The notes under the pieces were generated by a model. The model saw only the letters and a list, made by a program, of their open reading frames with translations. It made no database searches and had not been told where the DNA came from. A stretch of 64,000 nt of DNA from positions 1 through 64,000 of the forward strand of contig NZ_JABBGJ010000055.1 of assembly GCF_012927345.1 (NCBI RefSeq), in the 5' to 3' direction. Position numbers and translations under genes: made by a program. The stretch is from Paraburkholderia polaris (GTDB taxonomy: Bacteria; Pseudomonadota; Gammaproteobacteria; Burkholderiales; Burkholderiaceae). Shown here piece after piece: positions 1-9,525 of this stretch (position 1 is the first letter of the stretch; every line of letters starts with the position of its first letter).

Positions 1-321
1 TTTTTCGAAAATAATTTTGACATGCAATCGTCTCGCGATGGAGCAATCGAGACCAGGTGGACGCCCGCAACTCTGCGTCCGTCCACCCAAGGCCGTCCTG
101 CGGTCTGAATGAGGGCTGCATCGGAGACGTTGTCGCTCTGGCTATCCTTGGGGCAGTCTCGGTGGCTTTCGTGCGCATCGAAGAGATCACCCGGGCACGA
201 GTCGCGTCGCCGGTCAAATGGCGCGGACACACAGCAACCCCGGCCGGGGCCGTGCCGCGGCATGGTGGAAGAGCGACGGACGTGCCTCGCCACCAATGTC
301 TGAATGCAAGCCCGTTCTAAC

Positions 322-660
322 CTTCGGCCAATTCCCCCACGCTCGCCATATCTCAATGGCAAGATCGAGCGCTCACAGTTGACTAGCCCGAAAGAGTCCT
401 TGTTCAACCATACCGTGACCGAGAACGAGACTGCCCGGCGAATTGAGGACTGCCAATTCAACTGCATCTAGTGCCGTCTGCACACCTCGCTCGGCGGCGA
501 GACGCCCGTCGACCGCATCGCAGAAGTCGGCAAAATCGCACCTATCACAAAGCAGGTCGAAAGCGCTTACGACGGGCGGGAAAATCCGGCATCGCAACTG
601 GCGAGTCAACAAGAGCGTTCCTCAACATCATCGGCGCGAGCTCGAACTCAGGCCTTATAG
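322..660 (+). pseudogene. Remnant of IS481-like integrase-core transposase
   Basis: Read in the frame containing codon 337-339, this stretch gives RPIPPRSPYLNGKIERSQ, the C-terminal part of the DDE integrase core typical of IS481/IS3-like transposases. It continues to LHTSLGGETPVDRI, matching the usual 'RPHxSLGGKTPxxR' ending. The frame carries an in-frame TAG at about 469 and no start codon or N-terminal half is present, so this is a dead 3' fragment. Nothing recognisable lies in bases 1-320. Calling the family IS481 rather than another rve-domain family is an inference from the wording of these motifs. Confidence 0.6.
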
Positions 661-860
661 TGGAGAATCGGACTCAAGCACTGCAAGAAAACGGTCCCCG
701 CAACAGTGAAACGATGTCCGTCAATCGCACAGCGCCACCTATTCGAAAATCAGGGGCGTTTTTGCCATACGTTGCAGCAAATGAAAATGCTGCTGCCGCC
801 TACGACTCGCTTTCCGCTTGTCAGTCGCACTGCGCGGGTGGCAAACCTCCCAACGCGCAA

Positions 861-1832
861 TTACCACGGCCACTCAACCGTCGTTCCTACACCTTCTTCG
901 CCCGCAAACATGTAAAGCATCCGTGCTACCACCAAATCCTGTAGCGCCAATCCAGTCAGATCAAATATCGTAATTTCTTGGGACGTTCTCGGCACGCGAA
1001 GCCCGTTCGCAAGCACTTCGCCAAACTCACTACAAGATACTGTTGGCGCCCATTGAAGCTCACCAATTTCTACGCTTTGAACAGAGTCGTCGACATAGAC
1101 GCTCGCCCGTTCCAGAAGTCCCGCCGGTAGTTCCCGCTTACCGCGCGTGTCCGCGCCGATACAGCTGATGTGGGTACCGCCGCAGACAGCACTGCAATCG
1201 AACAACACTGACCTCCCAGGCGTGGCAGTGATAACAACATCACTGGCAGCAACTGCTGCATTCGCATTTCCCGCAGGTTTAACCTCGCACCGCGAAGCGA
1301 ATAGTGATTCGAATTCGGGATCACGCCCCCCCCCTGACGTCATGTACTGTACGTGTCGAAGTGACGGCAGGACATCCAAAGCGAAGCGCGTCTGAATCTG
1401 TGCCTGCACTCCTGTTCCGAACACGCACATGGTTGTACTCTCTGGTCGCGCGAGCATCGCGAGTCCAAGCGCACCTGCGGCGCCGGTGCGAATGGTGGTT
1501 ATCGCATTACCGTCGATCACGCATATCGGACGTCCCGAATGCGGATCAATCAGCACGATCGTTGCCTGGTGGGGTTCACTGCCTACCAAACGGTTGCCGG
1601 GCCAAAAACCGGCCGCTTTAAATCCTAAAAGCCCGTGCGCCTCCACATCCCCCGACTTGATGCCAAAGATACCGCCAGTACCGAGCCGCTCGCGAACCAC
1701 TGGGAATAAGCGCCCTTTCTGTTCATAGTGCAATAAGAAAGACTCACGCACTGCCACGACAACTTCGTCCGGCGAGAGCAAGACTTCGACATGACCTTTG
1801 TTCAACAAGAGCAACGTTGAGTCTCTCGACAT
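861..1832 (-). CDS. Ornithine cyclodeaminase/mu-crystallin family protein
   Basis: The protein has about 323 residues, normal for the ornithine cyclodeaminase/alanine dehydrogenase/mu-crystallin family, which uses NAD(P) to reduce imines or to deaminate amino acids. A Rossmann-type segment (CVFGTGVQAQIQ) sits near the middle, preceded by the family's TTIRTGAAGALG motif. The C-terminal half ends in a region resembling the family's 'DLTGLALQDLVVA' signature. ATG at 1832 is chosen because a purine-rich GAAGGTG-type site lies just upstream; the longer open frame (to 2009) adds 59 residues with no family character. The substrate cannot be told from sequence. The gene stands alone, with 363 bp to etfA. 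Confidence 0.8.
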   Translation of the reverse strand: MSRDSTLLLLNKGHVEVLLSPDEVVVAVRESFLLHYEQKGRLFPVVRERLGTGGIFGIKSGDVEAHGLLGFKAAGFWPGNRLVGSEPHQATIVLIDPHSGRPICVIDGNAITTIRTGAAGALGLAMLARPESTTMCVFGTGVQAQIQTRFALDVLPSLRHVQYMTSGGGRDPEFESLFASRCEVKPAGNANAAVAASDVVITATPGRSVLFDCSAVCGGTHISCIGADTRGKRELPAGLLERASVYVDDSVQSVEIGELQWAPTVSCSEFGEVLANGLRVPRTSQEITIFDLTGLALQDLVVARMLYMFAGEEGVGTTVEWPW

Positions 1833-2195
1833 GAAGGCACCTTCTATCCAAATAAGTACTATAGAACCGGGCCAAGCTTTTCCTTCAAGCAAAGCCCCTC
1901 GCTCGAATAATCGATATGGCGGTCCAATTCCCGTGAAGCACACTTTACGAGCTTTGCGTGGTTTCCCTTGCTGTCCGGATTGCGCTATCGAAGCTGCTAT
2001 CCGTGGCAACGTGCCTATTATCGACGCTCACGAACCAACGATCTCCGCTGCAACACCAGCGAATTCTCCGATCTTCGAGGAGAGGAGCAAACCAGCGCCA
2101 AATCAAGGCGTCTTCTGAGTTAGCTAACAATGCCGCCACGGCTCGGATATGACCCATCTCAGTCAGAATGCTCATCTGTTACGCCCGTCGGATAT
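1833..2195. other. Intergenic region without recognisable gene
   Basis: This 363-bp gap lies between the stop of etfA and the start of the ornithine-cyclodeaminase-like gene, both on the minus strand. Open frames on either strand show no family motif and no good ribosome-binding site. It presumably holds the promoter of the downstream gene and the 3' end of the etf transcript, but I see no clear hairpin followed by a T-run. Confidence 0.4.
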
Positions 2196-3152
2196 TTATC
2201 TTGCCTCGCGCGACGCTTGAGACAGCGCCCCCTCAAACTCCGGCACAACCGTGAACAGATCGCCCACCAGACCATAATCAGCGACGCTGAAAATCGGCGC
2301 CTCCGGGTCCTTGTTGATCGCCACGATCACCTTCGAGTCTTTCATCCCGGCCAGATGCTGGATCGCGCCCGAGATGCCGACCGCCACGTACAGTCGCGGC
2401 GCGACGATCTTGCCGGTTTGCCCAACCTGATAGTCGTTCGGCACGAAGCCGGCATCCACTGCCGCACGCGATGCACCCAGCGCGGCGTTGAGCTTGTCGG
2501 CCAGCGGTTCCAGAACCTTGGTGTAGTTCTCGCCGTTGCCCAGACCCCGTCCACCCGAGACGATGATCTTCGCCGAGGTCAGCTCCGGACGGTCCAGCTT
2601 CGTGACTTCACGGCTCACGAATTGCGAGAGGCCGCTGTCGGCTGCCGCTTCGATCTTCTCGACCATCGCGCTGCCGCCTTCTGCTGCCACTGCATCGAAA
2701 CCGGTCGTGCGAACCGTGATGACCTTGATCGGGTCTTGAGATTGAACGGTAGCGATGGCGTTGCCGGCGTAGATCGGGCGCTCGAACGTGTCGGCGCTGT
2801 CCACTGCGGTGATGTCGCTGATCTGTGCGACGTCGAGCTTCGCGGCGATACGCGGTGCGATGTTTTTACCGTAAGCGGTCGCTGGCGCGAGGATGTGTGT
2901 GTAGTCCTTCGCAATGTTCAGCACCGTGGCTTCGACGTTTTCCGCGAGCCCCGCTGCGAGTTGCGGCGCGTCGGCCAGCAACACCTTGCTCACGCCTGCG
3001 ATCTTCGCTGCCGCATCCGCTGCGGCTTGCGCGCCTTCACCGGCGACCAGCACGTGAATGTCACCACCGATCTTCTGCGCCGCTGCGATCGTGTTCAGCG
3101 TTGCGGCCTTGATCGACGCGTTGTCGTGTTCTGCAATTACCAGATTCGTCAT
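2196..3152 (-). CDS. etfA: Electron transfer flavoprotein subunit alpha
   Basis: The protein has 318 residues, the full length of EtfA. EtfA carries FAD and, with EtfB, takes electrons from acyl-CoA and other flavin dehydrogenases to pass them to ETF:ubiquinone oxidoreductase. The N-terminus ([13 protein letters not shown]) matches the family. The C-terminal FAD-binding part contains [12 protein letters not shown], then [29 protein letters not shown], the signature FAD domain. ATG at 3152 is preceded by GGAGA. It lies 22 bp downstream of etfB on the same strand, the usual etfBA order. It probably serves the acyl-CoA dehydrogenase encoded at 11163-12299, although the two are in separate transcription units. 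Confidence 0.96.
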   Translation of the reverse strand: MTNLVIAEHDNASIKAATLNTIAAAQKIGGDIHVLVAGEGAQAAADAAAKIAGVSKVLLADAPQLAAGLAENVEATVLNIAKDYTHILAPATAYGKNIAPRIAAKLDVAQISDITAVDSADTFERPIYAGNAIATVQSQDPIKVITVRTTGFDAVAAEGGSAMVEKIEAAADSGLSQFVSREVTKLDRPELTSAKIIVSGGRGLGNGENYTKVLEPLADKLNAALGASRAAVDAGFVPNDYQVGQTGKIVAPRLYVAVGISGAIQHLAGMKDSKVIVAINKDPEAPIFSVADYGLVGDLFTVVPEFEGALSQASREAR

Positions 3153-3174
3153 TTGCTCTGTCTCCGCGTTCTAC

Positions 3175-3924
3175 TTAAAGCACCTTGGCTTCGGTCTTCA
3201 GCTTCTCGACCAGCGTCTTCACATCCGGCACCTTCACACCGGCCGAGCGCTTCGGCGGCTCGACAACCTTCAGCGTCTTCAGGCGCGGCGTGACGTCGAC
3301 GCCGAGGTCTTCCGGCTTGATCGTCTCCAGCGGCTTCTTCTTCGCCTTCATGATGTTCGGCAATGTCACGTAGCGCGGCTCGTTCAGACGCAGGTCGGTG
3401 GTGACTACGGCCGGCAAAGTCAGCGACAGCGTTTCAGCACCGCCATCCACTTCGCGCGACACCGTCGCCTTGCCGTCGGCGACGACAACCTTCGAAGCAA
3501 ACGTTGCCTGCGGCAACCCGGCCAACGCAGCCAGCATCTGGCCGGTCTGATTCGAATCGTCGTCGATGGCCTGCTTGCCGAGAATGATCAGCTGCGGCTG
3601 TTCCTTGTCGACCAGCGCCTTCAGCAGGTTGGCCACGGCCAAGGGCTGCAGTTCCTCGGAAGACTCGATCAGGATCGCGCGATCCGCGCCGATCGCCAGC
3701 GCGGTACGCAGCGTTTCCTGCGACTGCGTGACACCCGCCGACACGGCGATCACTTCAGTCGCTACACCCGCTTCCCTCAGACGAACTGCTTCTTCAACCG
3801 CGATTTCGTCGAACGGATTCATCGACATCTTCACGTTCGCGATGTCGACGCCCGTGCCGTCCGATTTCACTCGAACTTTCACGTTGTAATCGACCACTCT
3901 CTTGACTGGCACCAGGATTTTCAA
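3175..3924 (-). CDS. etfB: Electron transfer flavoprotein subunit beta
   Basis: This is full-length EtfB (249 residues), the AMP-binding partner of EtfA. The start [14 protein letters not shown] is the canonical beginning of the family. The ADP/AMP-binding region (residues about 120-140: [21 protein letters not shown]) is intact, as is the C-terminal arm that ends in [14 protein letters not shown]. The initiation codon is TTG at 3924, 9 bases after a GGAG site. No ATG or GTG in this frame would preserve the conserved first residues, so the weak start appears genuine. It is the first gene of the etfBA pair. Confidence 0.95.
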   Translation of the reverse strand: MKILVPVKRVVDYNVKVRVKSDGTGVDIANVKMSMNPFDEIAVEEAVRLREAGVATEVIAVSAGVTQSQETLRTALAIGADRAILIESSEELQPLAVANLLKALVDKEQPQLIILGKQAIDDDSNQTGQMLAALAGLPQATFASKVVVADGKATVSREVDGGAETLSLTLPAVVTTDLRLNEPRYVTLPNIMKAKKKPLETIKPEDLGVDVTPRLKTLKVVEPPKRSAGVKVPDVKTLVEKLKTEAKVL

Positions 3925-4325
3925 GATGCTTTACTCCGCAAAAAATTCCTGCTTAATTGATTTCAATCCTAGTCACAGATCGAATACTCAAATCGAACTC
4001 GCAATGGAATCGTGTTCGTACATTACGCGTCGCTTTTCGCTCAAGCTACAACTTTACGACTTACATGCGCGACGCAATTCTTCTCGTTAAATCTGACAAG
4101 TAATCTTTGCGTAGCGGTGCGCCCGCCCCACAGGAACAAGAAACGTCAGCGTGGATTCCGGGGCAACGCCGCCCACGCAGCAGAACTCATTACCGGTCGA
4201 GGTCAAAAGATGCAGCGGAACCGACTACGACCATCCTGCACTAAGAGAGCTGCGCTCCCAAATGTGAATCTCGCCGACCACTTCAACTCGTACGTGATTC
4301 TCGGAGGGGATTTCCACCGCCGAAG
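3925..4325. other. Intergenic region upstream of etfB
   Basis: About 400 bp separates etfB from the 3' end of the MFS gene. It must hold the etfBA promoter. I find no convincing gene, terminator with a T-run, or mobile-element end here. Confidence 0.35.
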
Positions 4326-5648
4326 TTACTCGCCTAGCTCGGCGGATGGCACATCCTTATCCAGAAAATCTGGCCGATCGCTCGATCCAAGATTTTCGGC
4401 GGTCAAAGAAAAAATCTTGAGGTCGCGGCCTCGCGTTTCGGGGAGGAATGTCAAGGCAAGCAGTGCACAGAAATAGCCAATGAAACAGAAAAGGCCTATT
4501 GAACTCACCAAGCCTACGTGCTCGGCGACAACGCCAACAAGCGCGACGCTCAGCGCTCCCATAGATTTACCAACGTTATACGAAAAACCCATACAAGTGG
4601 TTCGGATCGCAGTTGGGAAAAGTTCCGACAACATCGGTCCAACTCCCGCAAATGCGCCGTTCACGGCGACGCCAACAGGCAGCCCGAGTATTGCCAGCAT
4701 CCACGGGTTCATCGGAATGAACAGATAGCACGCAGTCAAGGACGCCGCAAAGAGGCAATATGTCATTGCCGTGAATCGACGACCAAAATGGTCGTTTAGA
4801 TATGCAAAGCTTACCTGTCCGACAAACGATCCCCCACTCATCATTAGCGCCATGACCGCGACCGTTGATCCTTGCAGATGACGAACCTGAATCAGCATGG
4901 TGGGCAACCAGATTGCAATAGCAAAACTGCTTGCCTGGAGTCCGGTGACTAGAAGCGCGGCGAGCAGGCTCGCCCGTCGGACATCTCGTCGTAAGGCTGA
5001 GCGCCACGTCGCGACAATTGCACCCCTCGTCTCCTCCTGCATCTTCTTGAACACCTCCGGCTCCGGAATATATCGCCGGATCAATAGCACAATGAGCGCG
5101 GGAATGACACCAATCCAGAACGCCGAGCGCCACGCGATCGAGGCCGGGAGATAAGCCAATAGAATCCCTGTGATGACAGACGCAAGTGCCCAGCCAACAG
5201 AGAATCCGCTCTGAACCAGACCCAGGGCTTTTCCACGGTGAGCAGGGTTGATTACCTCGGCCATCAATGCAGCGCCGACGGCCCATTCTGCGCCGAACCC
5301 CAACCCTTGTAAGGCTCGCACGACCAGCAACTGACCATATGAGTTGGTAAGTCCCGCAGCAATACTGAACCCCGTAAACCAGATTATCGACCACGTTAAA
5401 ACGCGCACTCGCCCGTGGCGGTCGCTCAAGATGCCCGAGCCCCAACCACCGATTGCTGCGGCAAGCAGTGAAGACGTCGCAATCAACCCCGCTTCGGATT
5501 TTGAAAAATGCCACGTTGCCATCAGCGTGGGTAGCAGGAAGGCCAGAATTTGGTTGTCAAAGCTATCCAGAGTCCAGCCGCAAAAGCACCCCCAAAATGT
5601 TCGCCGTTCCACCGGCGCAGCGGCTCGGTACCAATCAAACATTCGCAT
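4326..5648 (-). CDS. MFS transporter, metabolite:H+ symporter type
   Basis: The major-facilitator protein has about 440 residues and 12 predicted membrane segments. The loop between segments 2 and 3 carries the MFS signature (SDRHGRVRVL), and the first segment includes SLDSFDNQILAFLLP, close to the aromatic-acid/sialate:H+ symporter (NanT/PcaK-like) subgroups. A second signature copy (NDHFGRRFTAM) follows the central loop. ATG at 5648 is chosen because GGAGGTG precedes it by a normal spacing; the open frame extends to 5774 without support. It lies downstream of the catabolic operon on the same strand, separated by the ridA relic, and may import that pathway's substrate. That role is an inference. 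Confidence 0.85.
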   Translation of the reverse strand: MRMFDWYRAAAPVERRTFWGCFCGWTLDSFDNQILAFLLPTLMATWHFSKSEAGLIATSSLLAAAIGGWGSGILSDRHGRVRVLTWSIIWFTGFSIAAGLTNSYGQLLVVRALQGLGFGAEWAVGAALMAEVINPAHRGKALGLVQSGFSVGWALASVITGILLAYLPASIAWRSAFWIGVIPALIVLLIRRYIPEPEVFKKMQEETRGAIVATWRSALRRDVRRASLLAALLVTGLQASSFAIAIWLPTMLIQVRHLQGSTVAVMALMMSGGSFVGQVSFAYLNDHFGRRFTAMTYCLFAASLTACYLFIPMNPWMLAILGLPVGVAVNGAFAGVGPMLSELFPTAIRTTCMGFSYNVGKSMGALSVALVGVVAEHVGLVSSIGLFCFIGYFCALLALTFLPETRGRDLKIFSLTAENLGSSDRPDFLDKDVPSAELGE

Positions 5649-5957
5649 TTTGAACACCTCCATGGAAGACACGTTAGATAACGCGTCATTCGTTAGCTTT
5701 CGTCCCCGCGTCTCCGTCGACAGCAGACTCGCTGCGCGGATTCGTTTATTCGCTTCTAGTTCAGCCGTCGGCAAAGTCGGAATGAGATTTCTCCCCTCCG
5801 TCCGCTTTCGACGTCAACCAAATTCGCTTACGTCACATCGGTCGTCTGTTTGAACTCCGTCGCCGCAGAGAGCTATCGCGCTGATCTCGCTGTGTGCTCC
5901 AAAATGAGGTCGCGCACACGACACTACTGTTCGCGCTGGCGCTGGGTCACCGTTGAA

Positions 5958-6238
5958 TTACTCGTACAAATCGTTCACTTTCGGCAATATCCGATGTCGG
6001 CGACGTAGATCTACACACTCAAAATCTGCCTTACAGCGGTTCCTGCGGCTAGCAGAACTTCACGCAGGTTCGAAAGAGCCTGACGAACCTGCGCGTCCAG
6101 CCCATCACGAGGGGCACCATCACCGTCCGCCGTCAACCGTATCTACCCAGAAACGAAGACACACCCGCTTGCCGTGGTTGCTTGCGCGTAATGCCCTCTC
6201 GGCAAAGGTGCATCTTTTTTAACAATGTGATCAATCAC
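5958..6238 (-). pseudogene. Decayed RidA (YjgF/UK114) family gene
   Basis: Read from about 6238 downward, the minus strand gives APLPRGHYAQATTASGCVFV, then SG, a stop, IRLTADGDGAPRDGLDAQV, RQALSNLREVLLAAGTAV, another stop, and IYVADI. This is the RidA fold from end to end. A frame change then leads to LPKVNDLYE. RidA proteins hydrolyse reactive enamine/imine intermediates. Two in-frame stops (one where RidA normally has Gln in 'SGQI') and a late frameshift make it non-functional. It sits between the MFS gene and the last gene of the catabolic operon, on the same strand, so it was probably once part of that operon. Confidence 0.75.
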
Positions 6239-6307
6239 ATCGCCTGCTTTTCCGTAGTTGTACGAATCATGCATCCTTTGCCTGTCTCACGCGAAACCTA
6301 CCGCCGC

Positions 6308-7324
6308 TTACCTAGGATTTCCCGCGTCTGCCAGCAGCTTTTTAGCGTTCAAATGATAAATACGCTCGCGATCGCCGGGCGCCAAACGATCGATGACCGG
6401 CACTGAGCGCCTACCCTCCGGATCGCCGATATCGAAGGGGTAATCGCTACCGAAAACGACGCGATCCGAACCCATGGTCTGAATGACAAACCGGTTGCTT
6501 TCTTCGCTCAGGGCACAGGTGTCGTAATAGAGTCGATCGAGATAGGCGCTCGGCTTTTCAGAAATGTGCTGACGAAAATACGGGTCAGCCTCCCACCCAG
6601 TCGCCTCGTAGGCGGAATCCAGTCGACCGCGCAGAAACACGAGGTTGCCGCCACCGTGTGCTAGTACCATCTTCAGCGCAGGGTGGCGTTCGAGCAAGCC
6701 GTTAAAGATCATGCGGGTGATCGCCAGCGACGTCTCGAACGGCCAACCCACGAGAACGTGGACGCCATACATGCCGAAACGATCCGAAGGTGCTGCAGAG
6801 GTCGGATGCAGGAAGACAATCAGACCGAGTCGTTCGATTGCGACGAACAGTTCTGCGAACTCTGGATCGTCGAGCGGCTTTCCGCCCGCGCTGCTTGGCA
6901 TAATGACGCCGCGGAATCCCTGTTCGTGCACCGCGTACTCAAGCTCCGCAACCACGAGCTCGGGCTCGCCCAACGCCAGCGCGGCCAACGGCTCCATTCG
7001 CCCCTCTGACTCTGCTGCGGTTTCCAGCGACGCCTTGTTCAGCGCCCGAACCAATTCAACTCCAGAGGCACCCCCAGGCCACGCCAGCATGAACGGCGGC
7101 GGCCCAAAGAGTTGAAGCGCAATGTCACGGCGTTTGAGGCTTTCAAGCCGGTGTTCTAAACCAAAGAGATGCGGATCTATCGTGCTCTTCCGATCATCGC
7201 CAGCGCGACGGATGATATAGAGGCCTTCACTGTCCCGCTCGGACCGTAGCCCTGCCACTGGCGACTTTGCCAGATCGACGATGAAACGCTCATTGAGTGC
7301 GTGCGCGTGCAAATCGATATTCAT
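6308..7324 (-). CDS. Amidohydrolase family 2 (ACMSD-like decarboxylase/hydrolase)
   Basis: The 338-residue protein belongs to the amidohydrolase-2 group, whose founding member is 2-amino-3-carboxymuconate 6-semialdehyde decarboxylase. The N-terminal metal-binding motif is IDLHAHALN (HxH). Further metal or active-site residues lie in IVFLHPTSAAP (His), KMVLAHGGGNLVFLRGR (His) and VVFGSDYPFD (Asp), all in the expected order. A strong AAAGGAG site precedes ATG 7324. It is the last intact gene of the six-gene minus-strand operon. Decarboxylation or hydrolysis of a carboxylated intermediate is the likely reaction; the exact substrate is unknown. Confidence 0.85.
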   Translation of the reverse strand: MNIDLHAHALNERFIVDLAKSPVAGLRSERDSEGLYIIRRAGDDRKSTIDPHLFGLEHRLESLKRRDIALQLFGPPPFMLAWPGGASGVELVRALNKASLETAAESEGRMEPLAALALGEPELVVAELEYAVHEQGFRGVIMPSSAGGKPLDDPEFAELFVAIERLGLIVFLHPTSAAPSDRFGMYGVHVLVGWPFETSLAITRMIFNGLLERHPALKMVLAHGGGNLVFLRGRLDSAYEATGWEADPYFRQHISEKPSAYLDRLYYDTCALSEESNRFVIQTMGSDRVVFGSDYPFDIGDPEGRRSVPVIDRLAPGDRERIYHLNAKKLLADAGNPR

Positions 7325-7415
7325 GTACTACTCCTTTAACGTGGGTCGTAACGCTCCGGTTCCACCCGTGGGATATTGGGTTTCTGCCCGGCTCGCGGCT
7401 TTGAAGGACCGGCTG

Positions 7416-8201
7416 TCAGGCCGGTGCCACCGCGCGCCAGAATGGCTCAAAATTCGTATCGCGTTTTTCGGTGAAAGCGTCGAGACCTTCATGCCATTCG
7501 ACTCGCGGGACATCGGTAACCGAATGCTGCACCCGTTCCCAGTCATACCCTGCGTGCGCATGCAGATGTCTCTTCGCGGCCGAAATTGCGCCGGGGGGCG
7601 CCTTCGAGACAATTTCATGTGCCCACGAAACTGCCCTTTCAACGACCGACTCGCGCGGGACCACGAGGTTGACCAGGTCTCTGGAAACTGCCTCATCGAT
7701 ACCAAGTTTGCGACCGGTCAGAATCAGTTCAAGTGCCGCTCTGGAACCCACAATTTTCTGAAGGAGTGCCAAACCCGTATTGGGGATCACTCCCCGGGAG
7801 ACCTCCGGTAAGGCGAACCAGGCGGACTCCGCAGCGACCACGAGGTCGCATGACAGGGAAAGCTCAAACCCGCCCCCTAACGCACCTCCCTGAACCGCTG
7901 CAATGACAATGCGTGGGGCCTCCACTAATCGTTTGAATAGCAACGCAGGATCTGTCAACGGGTCAGAACGCTCCATCCATCCGTCTTTCAGATCGTCAAT
8001 GTTTGCTCCCGCGCAGAACGCTGGGCCGTTCGACGCGATCACAATTGCGCGCGCACCATTCGCGTCACACAGTTCCAACGCATTGACGACTTCCCTCACG
8101 ATCTGCCGCGACAGCGCATTACGGCGATCAGGATCATTAAGGGTGATGACCGCAACATTGCCGCGCATCTCGAACAACACTTTTGAAAAACTTGTCGACA
8201 T
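7416..8201 (-). CDS. Enoyl-CoA hydratase/isomerase family protein
   Basis: This 261-residue crotonase-fold enzyme hydrates or isomerises enoyl-CoA thioesters. The oxyanion-hole segments are visible: GPAFCAGANIDDLKDG (first) and VQGGALGGGFELSLSCDLVVAA (second), followed by the acidic-residue region (PEVSRGVIPNTGLALLQKIVG). ATG 8201 follows a GAGG site by a few bases; the longer frame (to 8363) overlaps the thioesterase gene and is not homologous. It starts 4 bp after the thioesterase stop, so the two are probably translationally coupled. Confidence 0.9.
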   Translation of the reverse strand: MSTSFSKVLFEMRGNVAVITLNDPDRRNALSRQIVREVVNALELCDANGARAIVIASNGPAFCAGANIDDLKDGWMERSDPLTDPALLFKRLVEAPRIVIAAVQGGALGGGFELSLSCDLVVAAESAWFALPEVSRGVIPNTGLALLQKIVGSRAALELILTGRKLGIDEAVSRDLVNLVVPRESVVERAVSWAHEIVSKAPPGAISAAKRHLHAHAGYDWERVQHSVTDVPRVEWHEGLDAFTEKRDTNFEPFWRAVAPA

Positions 8202-8205
8202 ACGT

Positions 8206-8712
8206 TTACCTCGAAAATTCCGAACCGACCGACACGTCGGTCGCTCCCGACAAACCGCTAAGCAGGTGAGTCCGAATGGGCTCTGGAATGGGAGTTGGCT
8301 CACCCCGCTTTGCATCGAGAAGAACACAGGTTGCCAATGCAAACACCATGCAGTCAGAACCAATGAACAGCCCTTGCGCCAGTTGGAAGGACGTCCGCCC
8401 GACCTTAACGGTCGCAGACCCTATCTCGACGGTCCCTGGAAAGTAAAGTTGCTTGAGAAAATCCATCGACAGATGAGCGACAACTACGTTCCTGCCACTC
8501 ATCGACGCTTTCAGCGGATCCCCGTCCAGAATCTCCATCCGCGCCGACTCGAGAAGCGTCGATATGACGGCATTGTTGACATGGCGAAACTGATCTGTAT
8601 CTGCGTTCCGGAGCTTCTCGTGAGTCCAGAAACTGCACTCGCCACGATACAGCGAGCGCCTTTGATCCAACGACTCAGACAGCCTCAACACCGACAGTCC
8701 CGTAGCTGACAT
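8206..8712 (-). CDS. Hotdog-fold acyl-CoA thioesterase
   Basis: The protein has 168 residues. It matches the 4-hydroxybenzoyl-CoA thioesterase/FcbC-YbgC type hotdog domain: RNADTDQFRHVNNAVISTLLESARM contains the 'DxxRHVNNxxY' catalytic region with Asp and His, followed by VVAHLSMDFLKQLYFPGTVEI. The start ATG overlaps the stop of the citryl-CoA-lyase-like gene as ATGA, a sign of translational coupling. In this operon it would release the free acid from a CoA intermediate or protect the CoA pool. Substrate not inferable. Confidence 0.8.
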   Translation of the reverse strand: MSATGLSVLRLSESLDQRRSLYRGECSFWTHEKLRNADTDQFRHVNNAVISTLLESARMEILDGDPLKASMSGRNVVVAHLSMDFLKQLYFPGTVEIGSATVKVGRTSFQLAQGLFIGSDCMVFALATCVLLDAKRGEPTPIPEPIRTHLLSGLSGATDVSVGSEFSR

Positions 8713-9494
8713 CAGGTTTGCTCCTCGTGCAGGTGTTTCGTCGCCTCATGTTCGATTCGTAAGTAGAGCGTCTCTGCCATGGGTTGGCGCATTTCCTCCA
8801 GAATGTGCCCCACCAGTCCGACCGCTCTCGCTGCGACGGCGAGACCACGGCAAATTTTCCAGGGAATCCCCATCTCGGACGCAACGGCAGCCATCGCACC
8901 GGTCACGTTCAACGGAAGGGGGCGCCCTGACTGAAGCGTGGCTTCCTTGCCGATCGCGTCCATTAATTTGACATAGGGTCCGTAGTAGCCGGTTTCTCTT
9001 GCGACCTCGAACAACGCCACACTACGCGGATCGATCGGCTTGTGAAAAGGGTGTCCAATGCCGGGGATAATTTCCTTGCGGGAGCGGTAACTGCTGACGA
9101 TCTCGGCAGCCTTCGCCTTGGGGTCGGGCGGCAACGTATTCGTGGGGATCGTCTCCTGGAGCAGTTTGGCTGCGTTGTCGAGCGAGCCCACGAACACCGA
9201 ACCGAGCCCGAGCAGACCCGCCGCGACGGCGGCCTGAACCGCCTCTGGCGCGCCGCAATACGTAAACCGGGTGGCGAGCGACGATGGCGTGATTCCGTGT
9301 TCAACAAGAATAACCATCATCGCGTTGAACATACGCAACTCCCGGGCATCAGGCAGACGACCGAACAATTGCAGGAACGTCATTTGTCCAAAATCGATTT
9401 TTCCTACGATTTCATCACACAGGTCGAGCCCATGAACTACGACCTTGGACGGGTTTGCCCATGCGATATCGGACTTCACTTGTGAATCTTTCAT
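8712..9494 (-). CDS. Citryl-CoA lyase / citrate-synthase-like protein
   Basis: The protein has about 260 residues, shorter than classical citrate synthase (about 430). Citrate-synthase signatures are present: HGLDLCDEIVGKIDFGQMTFLQLFGR near the N-terminus, IPGIGHPFHKPIDPRS in the middle (the His of the GxGHP motif) and a C-terminal helix region. Such short proteins are annotated as citryl-CoA lyases and may cleave or condense a 3-hydroxy-3-carboxyacyl-CoA. ATG 9494 is preceded by AAGGA; the open frame to 9542 would overlap the ligase gene. It lies 31 bp after the CoA ligase in the operon. Confidence 0.8.
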   Translation of the reverse strand: MKDSQVKSDIAWANPSKVVVHGLDLCDEIVGKIDFGQMTFLQLFGRLPDARELRMFNAMMVILVEHGITPSSLATRFTYCGAPEAVQAAVAAGLLGLGSVFVGSLDNAAKLLQETIPTNTLPPDPKAKAAEIVSSYRSRKEIIPGIGHPFHKPIDPRSVALFEVARETGYYGPYVKLMDAIGKEATLQSGRPLPLNVTGAMAAVASEMGIPWKICRGLAVAARAVGLVGHILEEMRQPMAETLYLRIEHEATKHLHEEQT

Positions 9495-9525
9495 TGTCTC
9501 GGATCCTTCTTCCTGCCAACTTCCA

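Noticed and set aside
2130-3293. 387-codon plus-strand open frame
   Set aside because: It is antisense to etfA, highly Arg-rich and without any family pattern; etfA on the other strand is certain.
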